Translations under genes and position numbers: made by a program | Notes under the pieces: generated by a model | The model's input: only the letters and a program-made list of their open reading frames with translations | Database searches by the model: none | Told to the model about the DNA's origin: nothing | Part shown: positions 25,479-34,120 of the stretch, piece after piece | How positions within the stretch are numbered: the stretch's first letter is position 1 | How the letters are laid out: each line of letters starts with the position of its first letter | Assembly (NCBI RefSeq): GCF_000760695.4 | Contig: NZ_JHEG04000001.1 | Span: 2,140,717-2,204,716 of the forward strand | Direction: 5' to 3' | DNA from: Tolypothrix bouteillei VB521301 | GTDB taxonomy: Bacteria; Cyanobacteriota; Cyanobacteriia; Cyanobacteriales; Nostocaceae | Length of the DNA stretch: 64,000 nt

Positions 25479-26729
25479 TTATTTATGAAAGAGCTGATTG
25501 TTCAGTAATACGCTGTAGTCTTCGCGTTTGCGAATTAAACGATGCGTATCTTTTTCTAACAACACCTCTGCAGGTTTAGGACGATGTAAAAAGTGTGAGG
25601 ACATGGCATAACCATAAGCACCGACATCTAAAACACCGATAATATCCCCAATTTCTAATGCTGGTAAAGAACAGTTTTTGCCTAAATAATCCCGTGAATA
25701 AGTAGTGTTTCCACATATATCTGTAAGGTAAATTTTAGAACTTGCGAGATGTGCGGGATTGTCCCGATTTTTCCACGCGACAATTTCCCGATATCCGCCA
25801 TGTACTGTAGGAACGGAGAGATTAGCAACGGTGGTATCTACCCCAACAATTTGTTTTTCTGAATGCCATTTCACGGAAACAACTTTGGCTAATAAAGTGG
25901 CGCATCCAGCAATTGCTGCACGTCCGGGTTCGATGACTAACTCAATATCTTTTCCTAAATGACTTATTCTATTGCTTAAGTCTGTACCGAACGTTTCCCA
26001 GTTAAAAGCTGCGCTGCTATGATGATATGAGTAACCAAAACCACCCCCAAAATCTAGATATTCCCAATCCGGTAAAAGTTCTGCCGTTGTTATAACCTTA
26101 TCAATGACGTTAGTAAAAGCTTCTGTCGCATTCGTACCCGTACCTCGGTAAAAATGTAAACCGCTCAGTTTTAATCCTACCTGACGGGTAAGAGCGATCG
26201 CATGGGGAAATTCTTCTGGACGCACGCCAATGCGGCTATCACCAGTTATTTCGGGTAGGTTGAGACGCAAGCCAAGGCGGAGTGAAGGAGTGAGGAAGTG
26301 AGGGAGTGAGGGAGTAAGGGAGTGATAGACTTCGCAGCACAGTTGCAATTGAGCAACGCTATCTAAATTGAGAGTTGTTACACCCCAATTTAAGACCTGT
26401 TTCATCTCCTCGGAATTCAAATTACTCCCACTGTAAACAATTTGTTCGGGCGCAAAACCTGCTTGCAATCCGAGATAAATGTCTCCAGGAGTATTGGCAT
26501 GCAGTCCCCAACTTTTGGCGCGGAAAATTTGCAGCAGAGAAATATTTCCATTGGTGACGCTAGCAAAGCGAAATTGGGTGCGAGGATAGGAAAAAGCCTG
26601 GGTGATGTGCCTGATGGTTTGCTCTAAGATATCAGCTTGGTAAACGTAAAGCGGCGAACCATAAGTATTTAGCAACTCTTGAGCTAGTTCTAGGGGAAAA
26701 GGAAGATGAGCTGATTTTACGCTTGCCAT
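25479..26729 (-). CDS. Fold-III PLP decarboxylase homologue with lost catalytic residues
   Basis: Related to diaminopimelate/ornithine decarboxylases (alanine-racemase-type barrel plus beta domain). The ATG at 26729 overlaps the stop of the upstream gene by 13 bp, so the two are translationally coupled; 416 residues. The barrel start LYVYQADILEQTIRHI, LHFYRGTG, LEPGRA and the final DVGAYGYAMSSHF all align with the family. At the PLP-lysine site (family FAxKA-S-N) this protein reads FASVTNGN, placing Val58 where Lys should be. At the C-x-S-x-D site it reads GNTTYSRD, with Thr for Cys. It may therefore be a non-catalytic homologue. Residues about 140-155 (HSLTPSLPHFLTPS) come from an 8-bp tandem repeat. 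Confidence 0.7.
   Translation of the reverse strand: MASVKSAHLPFPLELAQELLNTYGSPLYVYQADILEQTIRHITQAFSYPRTQFRFASVTNGNISLLQIFRAKSWGLHANTPGDIYLGLQAGFAPEQIVYSGSNLNSEEMKQVLNWGVTTLNLDSVAQLQLCCEVYHSLTPSLPHFLTPSLRLGLRLNLPEITGDSRIGVRPEEFPHAIALTRQVGLKLSGLHFYRGTGTNATEAFTNVIDKVITTAELLPDWEYLDFGGGFGYSYHHSSAAFNWETFGTDLSNRISHLGKDIELVIEPGRAAIAGCATLLAKVVSVKWHSEKQIVGVDTTVANLSVPTVHGGYREIVAWKNRDNPAHLASSKIYLTDICGNTTYSRDYLGKNCSLPALEIGDIIGVLDVGAYGYAMSSHFLHRPKPAEVLLEKDTHRLIRKREDYSVLLNNQLFHK
26280..26326 (-). repeat. 8-bp tandem repeat inside a coding sequence
   Basis: About five and a half copies of AGTGAGGG-type octamers lie in frame inside the decarboxylase-like gene and encode a Ser/Leu/Thr/Pro-rich loop. Similar G/A-rich tandem units are otherwise intergenic. 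Confidence 0.75.
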
Positions 26730-28552
26730 TTTTTTTGAAGTCTCCACAGCTGTTTTGGAAGCCAAAACGGATGGTCAAAAGATTGTTTGCTGGATTCTTC
26801 ACCAAAAACCTGTTCTCGCCAAAGTTCCCACACAATCAACAACCACAAACTTTCACCAATCAAACGACCTTGAATCGTAGCACCCAATTGACCCGCAGCA
26901 ATTTGCGATGCGATATAAGGAGAAAAGCAATTTTCGGCACGAAGTTTGCCTGGATTCAACCATTTGCCAAGCTCATACCAGAACTCATTTAAACACCAAG
27001 AGGTTAAGGGAACCCCCATACCCCGCTTTTGTCGCCAAACAATTTCTGGCGGTAGCCAATTTTCCACGGCTCGCTTGAGGATATATTTCTCGCACGCTCC
27101 TTGCAAGCAGAGTTCTCCAGAAACCTGGAATGTCCATTCTGCTAGGGGTAAATCGCAGAAAGGCGATCGCACAAACAACTTGTGAGCAAATCCTAAAGCT
27201 GTTGCACGCGGATGGATATTTTGTGCTCCTTTTAACATCAGGCTGGCACGCCGGAGTCGATGCAGGATGGTTTTACAGTAGGTAGGATCGAGGGCTTCTG
27301 CAATCCAGTCTTCTGGGTGTAGATTTTGTATCTGCTTGTAAACATGCGGCTGGTAAATTTGTGCTTCATAACCCCAAAGACGGTGGAAAGTTCGGAGATA
27401 TTGTTGTATAAATGTTTCTTGTCCTGATGGATTTTCTGTTTGGTAAACGCTTGCTGCTATTAAAGGCTTATTCGTCCAACCTGCAAATAACTGGTCGCCA
27501 CCTTCGCCGTTAAAAATCACCTGAGTTTCCTGACTGGCTCTTTGTGCTAAAAGAAACAAGGGAACCGTTACCCCATCCCCGAAAGGTAAATCGAGCGCTC
27601 GTACAGTCGGTAGAATAGCTTTCTGAATTTGACGCGGGCTGGCATCAACTTTTACCAAAGGAATTTGCAAGTGCTGGGCAACAATTTCGGCATAGGGATA
27701 TTCTGGAACACCTGCACCGCCAAAATCTAGAGTATAAGCGATCGCATTGACTCCTGCTTGTACTAGCAACGCCGCTACAACAGAGGAATCCAACCCCCCA
27801 GAGAGAAAAACTCCGACTGGCTCATCTTTTAAGTCAGAAATTTGACGCTCAATGCCTTGTTTTAACAGAGTTTGCAATTGTTTGACAGCGGTTGTTTCAT
27901 CTTGGAGTTGAACGCTTGCTTCACACCATTCCAATAAGCGTTGAGAAATCGGGGTGCTGAGCTTGCGATCGTCAGGTTGGCTTTGCCAAACTAACTCAGT
28001 TCCCGCAGGAACTGCAAAGACTTGAGTAATGGGTGTGAGGGGATTGGGAATATACGAAAAACAACTATAACCGTATAAAGCAGGAATGCTCACTTCTGGC
28101 TCGTCAACAACCGCTAGCAAGAGTTGCAGACGGGATGCAAACCAAATAACTTGTCCTTGTTGAGCCCAGTATAACGGGACTCGCCCAAAAGGTTCTCGTC
28201 CTAAAATTAAACGATTTTTTCCCTGTAAATGTACCCAAATATCGGGTAAAAATGAGTTGTCTTGTAAATCAGTCAATATTCCCGATGCTGATAGAGCAGC
28301 TATTCTTTCTATGCCATGACGCTGAAAATAAATTGATGGGATAAAATCTTTTGAAAAACCGATGCAAGCAACATTCCAAATAGGATAATGGCTCTCGCTT
28401 GGGGAATCGAGAGAAGATAACTGATAAGAATTATGACCCGTTTTTTTGACAGCACCAAGGCTTGTTTCTAATTCTCGTCTTTCACCGTAACCCCAATATC
28501 CAATAAAATGCTTGGGTTGAATGATGCGATCGCCCTGCTCAACGTTAACCAT
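26717..28552 (-). CDS. Asparagine-synthetase-like protein lacking the glutaminase Cys (second copy)
   Basis: A 611-residue relative of the plus-strand protein at 21860. The N-terminal domain starts MVNVEQGDR, again with no Cys2, so glutamine hydrolysis is not expected. The synthetase domain is intact: DEPVGVFLSGGLDSS near residue 240, a family-like LDLPFGDGVTVP, IFNGEGGDQLFAGW and RQKRGMGVPLTSW. ATP-dependent amide or isopeptide formation with a non-glutamine amine is the natural inference. It is 1 bp from the gene before it (28554) and overlaps the decarboxylase-like gene after it by 13 bp, so all three belong to one operon. Confidence 0.75.
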   Translation of the reverse strand: MVNVEQGDRIIQPKHFIGYWGYGERRELETSLGAVKKTGHNSYQLSSLDSPSESHYPIWNVACIGFSKDFIPSIYFQRHGIERIAALSASGILTDLQDNSFLPDIWVHLQGKNRLILGREPFGRVPLYWAQQGQVIWFASRLQLLLAVVDEPEVSIPALYGYSCFSYIPNPLTPITQVFAVPAGTELVWQSQPDDRKLSTPISQRLLEWCEASVQLQDETTAVKQLQTLLKQGIERQISDLKDEPVGVFLSGGLDSSVVAALLVQAGVNAIAYTLDFGGAGVPEYPYAEIVAQHLQIPLVKVDASPRQIQKAILPTVRALDLPFGDGVTVPLFLLAQRASQETQVIFNGEGGDQLFAGWTNKPLIAASVYQTENPSGQETFIQQYLRTFHRLWGYEAQIYQPHVYKQIQNLHPEDWIAEALDPTYCKTILHRLRRASLMLKGAQNIHPRATALGFAHKLFVRSPFCDLPLAEWTFQVSGELCLQGACEKYILKRAVENWLPPEIVWRQKRGMGVPLTSWCLNEFWYELGKWLNPGKLRAENCFSPYIASQIAAGQLGATIQGRLIGESLWLLIVWELWREQVFGEESSKQSFDHPFWLPKQLWRLQKKWQA

Positions 28553-28553
28553 A

Positions 28554-29177
28554 CTATTTGACTTGAAATTCGGCTTCGCTGAGTTGGCGATTTTGGAGAA
28601 ACATCTGCACCTTCCATTGACCTGGAGTAGATGCAGAACTTAGATTATAACGACACTGGGTATTCCAGATGGATTTGTCAATTTCACGGGTTTGATAGCG
28701 GTTTTGTTTGACAACTTGACCGTTAGGGTCGATCCAATTGCAGGACAAATCCAACTTTTGATTTAAAGGTGCATCTTTTAACGTGACGCGGTAAAAGATT
28801 TCTGGGTTGTTCTGGCGGGCGATATCTGTCAAGTCACCGCCATTATCTTGGGTGAGGGTAATGCGATCTGTTTGGGCAAAAACCCTCGCAAGCACGGAAT
28901 TCTGCTGTTGCATAGCAAACAAGGTACCAGCAATGACTACTATTACAGCTGCGATCGCCCCGATAGCGATCGTGCGTTGGCGTTTTTGCTGTACTTCCAA
29001 AGCTTGGCGACGCCTTACTTGAACAAGCGCTTCATCAAGCAAATCTGGGGCGAGACCCAATTCTTGTAAAATTTCCTTAACTTGTTCGGGTTCAATTTCT
29101 GCTTCCCGACGTGTTTGCAGCCTTTCTACTTCAGCGACGATCTGTGTGAGTTGCTCGGTTGTTAGTTTCTGGCTCAT
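28554..29177 (-). CDS. Unrecognised single-span membrane protein
   Basis: The ATG at 29177 (MSQKLTTEQLTQIVAEVERL) is chosen over an upstream TTG/ATG because the following helix starts cleanly there. 207 residues. The N-terminal 75 residues are helical and charged, including an acidic-then-QVRRRQALEVQQKRQR stretch. One membrane helix follows (IAIGAIAAVIVVIAGTLFAM). The outer domain has beta-like strands with two Cys (LDLSCNWIDPNGQVV and NTQCRYNL), which could form a disulphide, and it ends GQWKVQMFLQNRQLSEAEFQVK. No function can be assigned. It is 1 bp upstream of the asparagine-synthetase-like gene and presumably works with it. Confidence 0.55.
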   Translation of the reverse strand: MSQKLTTEQLTQIVAEVERLQTRREAEIEPEQVKEILQELGLAPDLLDEALVQVRRRQALEVQQKRQRTIAIGAIAAVIVVIAGTLFAMQQQNSVLARVFAQTDRITLTQDNGGDLTDIARQNNPEIFYRVTLKDAPLNQKLDLSCNWIDPNGQVVKQNRYQTREIDKSIWNTQCRYNLSSASTPGQWKVQMFLQNRQLSEAEFQVK

Positions 29178-29399
29178 GATATGGCAATTCTCATAACCCA
29201 TAGAAATTATGCACTATGTTAACTTAGGTTATGTAGCAGTCTTATTTGAGTTATAAAAGTTATTAACCGCAAAGACGCAAAGAGCGTAAAGAAAGGAAAG
29301 AAGAGATTTTACAAATGATTTAGGATTGCTATAGATGGAGTAATAGATTTGATAATTTTTGAAGTTGAACTGTAGTTAATTGTGGTATTCATCCAATCG

Positions 29400-30260
29400 C
29401 TAGTACTGACTTCCTCCACAAACCGGACATTCTAAAAGCTTATTTAAAATTTGATGCTGCATCGATAGAGATGCCAAATTGAAAGAAATTAACTTACCCG
29501 TTAATTGTTGATGCTCTCCCCAAATAATCCATTTCGCTGTTTCCATCGCTATCAAATTCAGCCCTAACTGAAAGCTAACTGGAAGAACTGCAAAAGAAGA
29601 GAGTAATGATGGTGACATTCCTTCCCTATGTATCGTTTCAGTTTCACGTTTATTTCGCAAATCTTGAGCAAGACATTCCCAACAACCCGTTCGCCCCGGA
29701 ACAAACAGAGGTCCCAACCAAATCTCCGTACCTACAGGTTTAGCTAGCAGCCATGGTTTTCTAGTTTCTTCTGCTTCTCGATTAAATTCGTCTAAACCCA
29801 GTTGTAAGTAGTTATCGGTCAGAACAACCGTAAACTCTCCCCCCTCACCTACTGGAATGGAAAGGGATTCCAAAGCTCGAACAAATGCTTCAACTCCCAC
29901 TCTCCCAAAGCTGATTATCGAAACCCTACTATCTTGTAGTTTGCGAAAAGCATTTTCAGATTCTGCACCTAAGCCATTCCAGAACGCAGCAACTTGTGGA
30001 GGGAGATTTACTGAAGCTTCAGAAAGATATCCTTCACTGTTTAAACGAACTAGAGCATTTTGAATTTCAAACAGGGAAACTTCTTCATTTAACTGCTGAA
30101 AGATCTCTTGGACAGTATAACGACCATTTAAAAACGGAGCTAAAAGGACGTATAAACGACCACCGAGGGCACATTGCCCTTGCTCGCTCAGAAGGTACAC
30201 AATATCGGGTTCTATCACTCTAACGTGGTAGTGAGGTTTAAACATTGGTTTATAAAACAT
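29400..30260 (-). CDS. Ocin-ThiF-like/TOMM leader-binding-type protein
   Basis: Resembles the E1-like part of TOMM (thiazole/oxazole-modified microcin) cyclodehydratases. The N-terminal 85 residues form a winged-helix-like leader-recognition region (ALGGRLYVLLAPFLNGRYTVQEIFQQL). A ThiF-like core follows with VSIISFGRVGVEAFV, VVLTDNYLQLGLDEFN, KPWLLAKPVGTEIWLGPLFVPGRTGCWECLAQDL. It ends with LLECPVCGG, where fused relatives would continue into a YcaO domain. The protein stops here at 286 residues, so the YcaO partner, if any, is not in this window. Start ATG at 30260; an ATG five codons on is an alternative. It heads the minus-strand operon with the asparagine-synthetase-like gene. Confidence 0.65.
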   Translation of the reverse strand: MFYKPMFKPHYHVRVIEPDIVYLLSEQGQCALGGRLYVLLAPFLNGRYTVQEIFQQLNEEVSLFEIQNALVRLNSEGYLSEASVNLPPQVAAFWNGLGAESENAFRKLQDSRVSIISFGRVGVEAFVRALESLSIPVGEGGEFTVVLTDNYLQLGLDEFNREAEETRKPWLLAKPVGTEIWLGPLFVPGRTGCWECLAQDLRNKRETETIHREGMSPSLLSSFAVLPVSFQLGLNLIAMETAKWIIWGEHQQLTGKLISFNLASLSMQHQILNKLLECPVCGGSQY

Positions 30261-30400
30261 AATATTATCTAAATTTATGTACTGGACATATAACATTCAA
30301 TACTGTACAACTTTCTTGCAAAAATAGAGTTTCTAGAATTATTTTTTAAACAACTGATACTATTTTTCTGTAAACCCGTGCTTAATGTTTCTTCCTAAAC

Positions 30401-30886
30401 TTAAGTATTTGCAGTATAATATTCACTTTCAAGTATTGACATAATGACTAAAGACGAATAGTTGTCTCCTTGCTTGACAGCTTCTCGTAAAACGCCTTCT
30501 TCCTTAAAGCCGCAGGTTTGATAAACGTATCTGGCGCGTTGGTTGTGTTCAAAAACGTCCAACCAAAGACGATGAGCTTTATACTCATCAAAAATCATTT
30601 TGATGAGTATGGGTAAAACCCTTTTACCGTATCCTGATCCTGGTTTAGTAACGACGATTCGAGTTAACTCAATACTACGATTGAGCGACTGTAAACCAGA
30701 CAAGATAACATAACCACTTGGCTGTCCCGATTCATTTTCAATGATGAAGTATCTTTTGTCAGGATTGGTAATATTTTTGTTGTGTTCATCTCGACTCCAA
30801 AGGGTGATAAAAGTTGCATATTCATCCCTCCTTTCTTGTGAGAGTATAAAATCTATATCATCTATGTTTGCTTGCCGTAATTGCAT
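30401..30886 (-). CDS. GNAT family N-acetyltransferase
   Basis: Transfers an acetyl group from acetyl-CoA to an amine. The 161-residue protein shows the GNAT order: MQLRQANIDDIDFILS, a central beta-hairpin (RYFIIENESGQPSGYVILSGL), strand 4 with IVVTKPGSGYGKRVLPIL (the R/Q-x-x-G-x-G/A acetyl-CoA loop, here PGSGYGKR), and the RimI/RimJ-like ending LWLDVFEHNQRARYVYQTCGFKEEGVLR. The sequence favours a small-molecule or ribosomal-protein-type acetyltransferase; the substrate is unknown. It is on the same strand and 140 bp upstream of the ThiF-like gene, so it could belong to that cluster, but a promoter may lie between them. Confidence 0.8.
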   Translation of the reverse strand: MQLRQANIDDIDFILSQERRDEYATFITLWSRDEHNKNITNPDKRYFIIENESGQPSGYVILSGLQSLNRSIELTRIVVTKPGSGYGKRVLPILIKMIFDEYKAHRLWLDVFEHNQRARYVYQTCGFKEEGVLREAVKQGDNYSSLVIMSILESEYYTANT

Positions 30887-31071
30887 TGCTAAAATGAAAT
30901 CATTTAGACCAATACTATTTTAAATAGAAACCCGTGGGAATAATTGCACGTCCCTTGTTTCGTTCTGTAGTTGTTCGGATTCAGTGCATTATTGCTTTCT
31001 GTACTTTTTGGAACTCTAGCCGAAAAGCATCTTGGCACTCGTATGGCTTCTGAAACTGAATAACTTGCTAT

Positions 31072-31210
31072 GAGGATGTTTTAAAAGTAGTGGCTGATGT
31101 CTCCAAAACTTTAGATCCCCCCTAGCCCCCCTAAAAAGGGGGGGAAATACTCTTAAATCCCCTTTTTTAAGGGGTCTCTTGATACAGCGATAAACTTTAC
31201 AAACATCCTC
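31072..31210. mobile_element. MITE with 10-bp terminal inverted repeats, intact copy
   Basis: GAGGATGTTT (31072-31081) and AAACATCCTC (31201-31210) are exact inverted termini of a 139-bp non-coding element. Its interior holds C-rich then G-rich runs (CCCCCCTAG, then AAAAAGGGGGG) that make a strong hairpin. Related copies are at 50669-50767 and 63363-63482, each missing one terminus. Confidence 0.7.
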
Positions 31211-31235
31211 TAAACAAAGTTAAAAATTTTACGTT

Positions 31236-33647
31236 TCATATTTGCAAATACTTAAAAATTTTTTCAATTTGTTTTGGGGCTTGCATCTCGGTAAACAGTC
31301 GGATGGCTCGATCGAAATGAATTCTGCTTTCTTGTTTCTTACCTATTTTAGAAAAAGTTAATCCTAATTGAAAGTCAGCGATCGCCAGATCGCATTTGGC
31401 TCCGATTCTATTCAAAAGTTCGATAGCTTCTAAATGATTGTCAATTGCCAATTCAAATTTTGCTTGTTGTCGATAAATTTCTGCTATACCGCAAAGCGTT
31501 TTTGCTTGGACTTGCGTGTAGTGGCTTTCTTCAGCAAAAGTTAAAGCCATACGGAACATTTCCTCCGCTTTAGCAAAGTCCTTCAAATTAACATATGTTT
31601 GTCCTAAAATTTGCATGAAATAAGCAAATCTGCCACTAGGTTTAACAAGTTGTTGTGTTGCGATCGCTTGATAAGCTTTATCAGCCAGTACACGTGCTTC
31701 TTCTAAAATTCCCAAATAAGAATTCACTAGAGCCAAACATACAGTTGCTTTTTCTGCCCACCGATGATGGTCGGTATCCTGAGCTAAGTCAATAACCTGT
31801 TGAAATAATTGGGCAGATGCATCTAGTTCCCACAAATCAATTTTATAAAGACCAATGCTCAGTAGAGCATCTACTTCTAACATTTTGTAATAGTAGAATT
31901 TGTGTTTGTTTTCCCGTATTCTTGATAGAGAATTTATTGCCCGATATGCTATGTTAATAGATTTTTCCTGACATTCTATTGCTGCGTGTACTTTCCCAAT
32001 AATCCAGTAGAGATCGCCTAAAATATTATAAAGTTCGCTGAGATTTTTATCTGACGGAACATTTTTAATAATGATTGTAATAGCTGCAATTAAAGGTTGC
32101 AGCCATCCCATTCGATATAACGTACTTCCTAATGGTAAAAATTGTTGCCATTGGTTATTTCTACTTTTAAGAATGACTGTACCAGCCCATTCAAATTCGT
32201 GAATTTCTACATAGTGATAGTAAGCTTCTAAGGCTTGCAAAGCATCTTTAAATGTAGTGATTTTTTGTATGCTCTCCGTCCAAAATTCTGCTGCTTTACG
32301 GTTAGTTATTTCCCATTCATCACTTATCCGCAAGTGAGAAATAACCTCAGAACGGATCGCTGGATGAAGCCAGTACTCATCTTTACTACACTCTACTAAA
32401 GACCGATTTTTTAAGGAAGTTAAAATTTGTTGGTGCTGGCAAGGTAAAACATCCCATAATAAACTAAAAACTCCTTCTTTGGGAATTCTGGGAACATCTT
32501 GATAGCGGTAACATCCCAAACGGGAAAGCAGGCGATATGCTAGAGGATCTAAAGCTTGCAAACGGTTAATTTGGCTGACAACTAAATTTTTTAAATCAAC
32601 TACAGCCAGTGGTTCAGCTTGATGTTCTCGCCAGTAGGCAATGGTATCACCATCAAAATCCTGCCGAATTGAACCGCATAGAATACCCATTGCTTTGGCA
32701 TTTCCTCCATAAGCACGGTGCATACTTTGTAAAGTAGCGAAGTCAATAGGTAATTCTCTTTTGGTAAAAAATTGCTGCCAAGCGGTTAGATCCAGTCCGG
32801 GGAGACGATAGTGCTCCACGTTCACTTCAGGTTCGCAAAGGCGATCGCGACTTGTAATTAATGTCACAGATTGCACTCTCGCGTCTGCTAAAACGCGTAA
32901 GAATTCTACATAATTTCGGTGCTTGGCAATAAACCGTCCTTGTCTGTCTAGTGCGGGTTCCAAATTATCAATCAAAACTCCAACCCGACAGGTATGGAGT
33001 TTCCGCTTCAATCGTCCCAACGTCACCCCAAATTCAATTCCCGGTTCTTCATCAAAATCCTGTTTCAACCACTCTTCAATGACGTGTTCCGCCGCCGTGA
33101 TATTTTGCGTCTCCTTTGCCATAAGGAGTTCCAAGACCAAATCAAATCCTTGGGTTTGTAAGTATTCCTGGGCTAGAGTTGTTTTACCTACTCCTCCCTC
33201 ACCTTGGATAACAATGACTTTTACACCTCGATTGACTAAGGTATTGAGGTGAGAAATTGCTTCTGTTCGACCGAGAAAATTTACATTTTCTTGTTTTGTG
33301 ATGAATTCTGCTCTAGGTTGCTCTTTCCCTATAGTGAAGTTTTCAGCAAAGCGTGAGGTATCCAGTAGATTCGAGATAACGCTAGTTTTCTTCCAATATC
33401 GCTCCAAGGTAGCGCGACAATTACTTTTAGTAATCTTCTGTCTCAACGCTTTGGAAAGAAGTTTCCACAAATGAGAGCCAACATCTTTGGCATGTCCTTC
33501 CGTACAACCGTAAGAATTAGCGATTTCCAGGTATTTTCGACCTTGCCAAACTTGCTGAAGAATAACTTTTTGCAGCTCGCTCAACCGTTCGCCGGTTTGA
33601 GCAGGAATTACAGTTTCTAACCAAGACAGTACTGCTTCGGCGTCCAT
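31236..33647 (-). CDS. STAND (NB-ARC-like) NTPase with HTH N-terminus and TPR array
   Basis: An 803-residue signalling ATPase. Residues 25-85 form the HTH-like region common to cyanobacterial NB-ARC proteins (WQGRKYLEIANSYGCTEGHAKDVGSHLWKLLS). NB-ARC-type Walker A is GEGGVGKTT (149-157), Walker B is VGVLIDNLEPAL, and TLITSRDR is the sensor-like Arg segment. A winged-helix/ARC2-like part follows, then a C-terminal stretch of about seven degenerate TPRs from residue 520 (for example DFAKAEEMFRMALTFAEES, FELAIDNHLEAIELL). In this architecture the repeats usually sense a ligand and ATP binding drives oligomerisation; many relatives serve in antiviral or cell-death systems. No effector domain is evident at either end. 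Confidence 0.8.
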   Translation of the reverse strand: MDAEAVLSWLETVIPAQTGERLSELQKVILQQVWQGRKYLEIANSYGCTEGHAKDVGSHLWKLLSKALRQKITKSNCRATLERYWKKTSVISNLLDTSRFAENFTIGKEQPRAEFITKQENVNFLGRTEAISHLNTLVNRGVKVIVIQGEGGVGKTTLAQEYLQTQGFDLVLELLMAKETQNITAAEHVIEEWLKQDFDEEPGIEFGVTLGRLKRKLHTCRVGVLIDNLEPALDRQGRFIAKHRNYVEFLRVLADARVQSVTLITSRDRLCEPEVNVEHYRLPGLDLTAWQQFFTKRELPIDFATLQSMHRAYGGNAKAMGILCGSIRQDFDGDTIAYWREHQAEPLAVVDLKNLVVSQINRLQALDPLAYRLLSRLGCYRYQDVPRIPKEGVFSLLWDVLPCQHQQILTSLKNRSLVECSKDEYWLHPAIRSEVISHLRISDEWEITNRKAAEFWTESIQKITTFKDALQALEAYYHYVEIHEFEWAGTVILKSRNNQWQQFLPLGSTLYRMGWLQPLIAAITIIIKNVPSDKNLSELYNILGDLYWIIGKVHAAIECQEKSINIAYRAINSLSRIRENKHKFYYYKMLEVDALLSIGLYKIDLWELDASAQLFQQVIDLAQDTDHHRWAEKATVCLALVNSYLGILEEARVLADKAYQAIATQQLVKPSGRFAYFMQILGQTYVNLKDFAKAEEMFRMALTFAEESHYTQVQAKTLCGIAEIYRQQAKFELAIDNHLEAIELLNRIGAKCDLAIADFQLGLTFSKIGKKQESRIHFDRAIRLFTEMQAPKQIEKIFKYLQI

Positions 33648-33772
33648 TGCCTTACGACGAGGTGATATATATTCAAATTGTTGCGTCAGTTCTTGTCTAG
33701 TCTACACCTCTACTCTTGGCAATTTCTGATAAGTTTCTGTAAATCTTTTAAGAAATTGAATGGGTAGCAAAT

Positions 33773-33895
33773 TCAGTGAAAGCCCAAAACTATATCTTCT
33801 TTAGGCACGCCTTGTTCAAGCAGTAGTGTAGCGATACCGACTTCAGTACCATCATGCTGTATCCAAATTTTACTGTCTTTGATCTCAAGGTGCAT
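33773..33895 (-). pseudogene. xisI-like fragment
   Basis: A 40-codon reading frame translates to the C-terminal part of XisI proteins: KIWIQHDGTEVGIATLLLEQ, then GVPKEDIVLGFH and a stop. The N-terminal two-thirds is missing. XisI-type proteins were first noted as excision controlling factors for the Anabaena fdxN element. A decayed xisH lies just upstream on the same strand, in the usual xisH-xisI order. Confidence 0.7.
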
Positions 33896-33919
33896 GGTGC
33901 ATGCATGCGTTTGATTATT

Positions 33920-34105
33920 ATCGCGTCAACTTGCGTGTCATAAAATGTAGCGATCGCGAGAGATATCTAAAACAGCTTGTGTCTCGAATTCTTCAAGAGC
34001 AAATTGGTAGTTCAGAACTTGCCCAAGAGCAGTGTGAAATTAGGAGACATTTGACCCCCCAACAAAGCTCTTAATTTCAACTGCAATTTTTTCGCCTGCT
34101 CGTTC
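33920..34105 (-). pseudogene. xisH-like fragment with in-frame stop
   Basis: Translated on the minus strand it reads LAAERAGEKIAVEIKSFVG, then GSNVS, a TAA stop, and FHTALGQVLNYQFALEE before losing similarity. This is the PD-(D/E)XK-like core of XisH, with the Glu-x-Lys of VEIKS retained. The N-terminus is gone and the stop interrupts the core, so it is not functional. Confidence 0.7.
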
Positions 34106-34120
34106 AGCCGCTAGCATCTC

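Noticed and set aside
21860..28552. A standard lasso-peptide cluster
   Set aside because: Only the cyclase-like partner type is present; no leader-binding B1, protease B2 or precursor peptide could be found, so the label is not supported.
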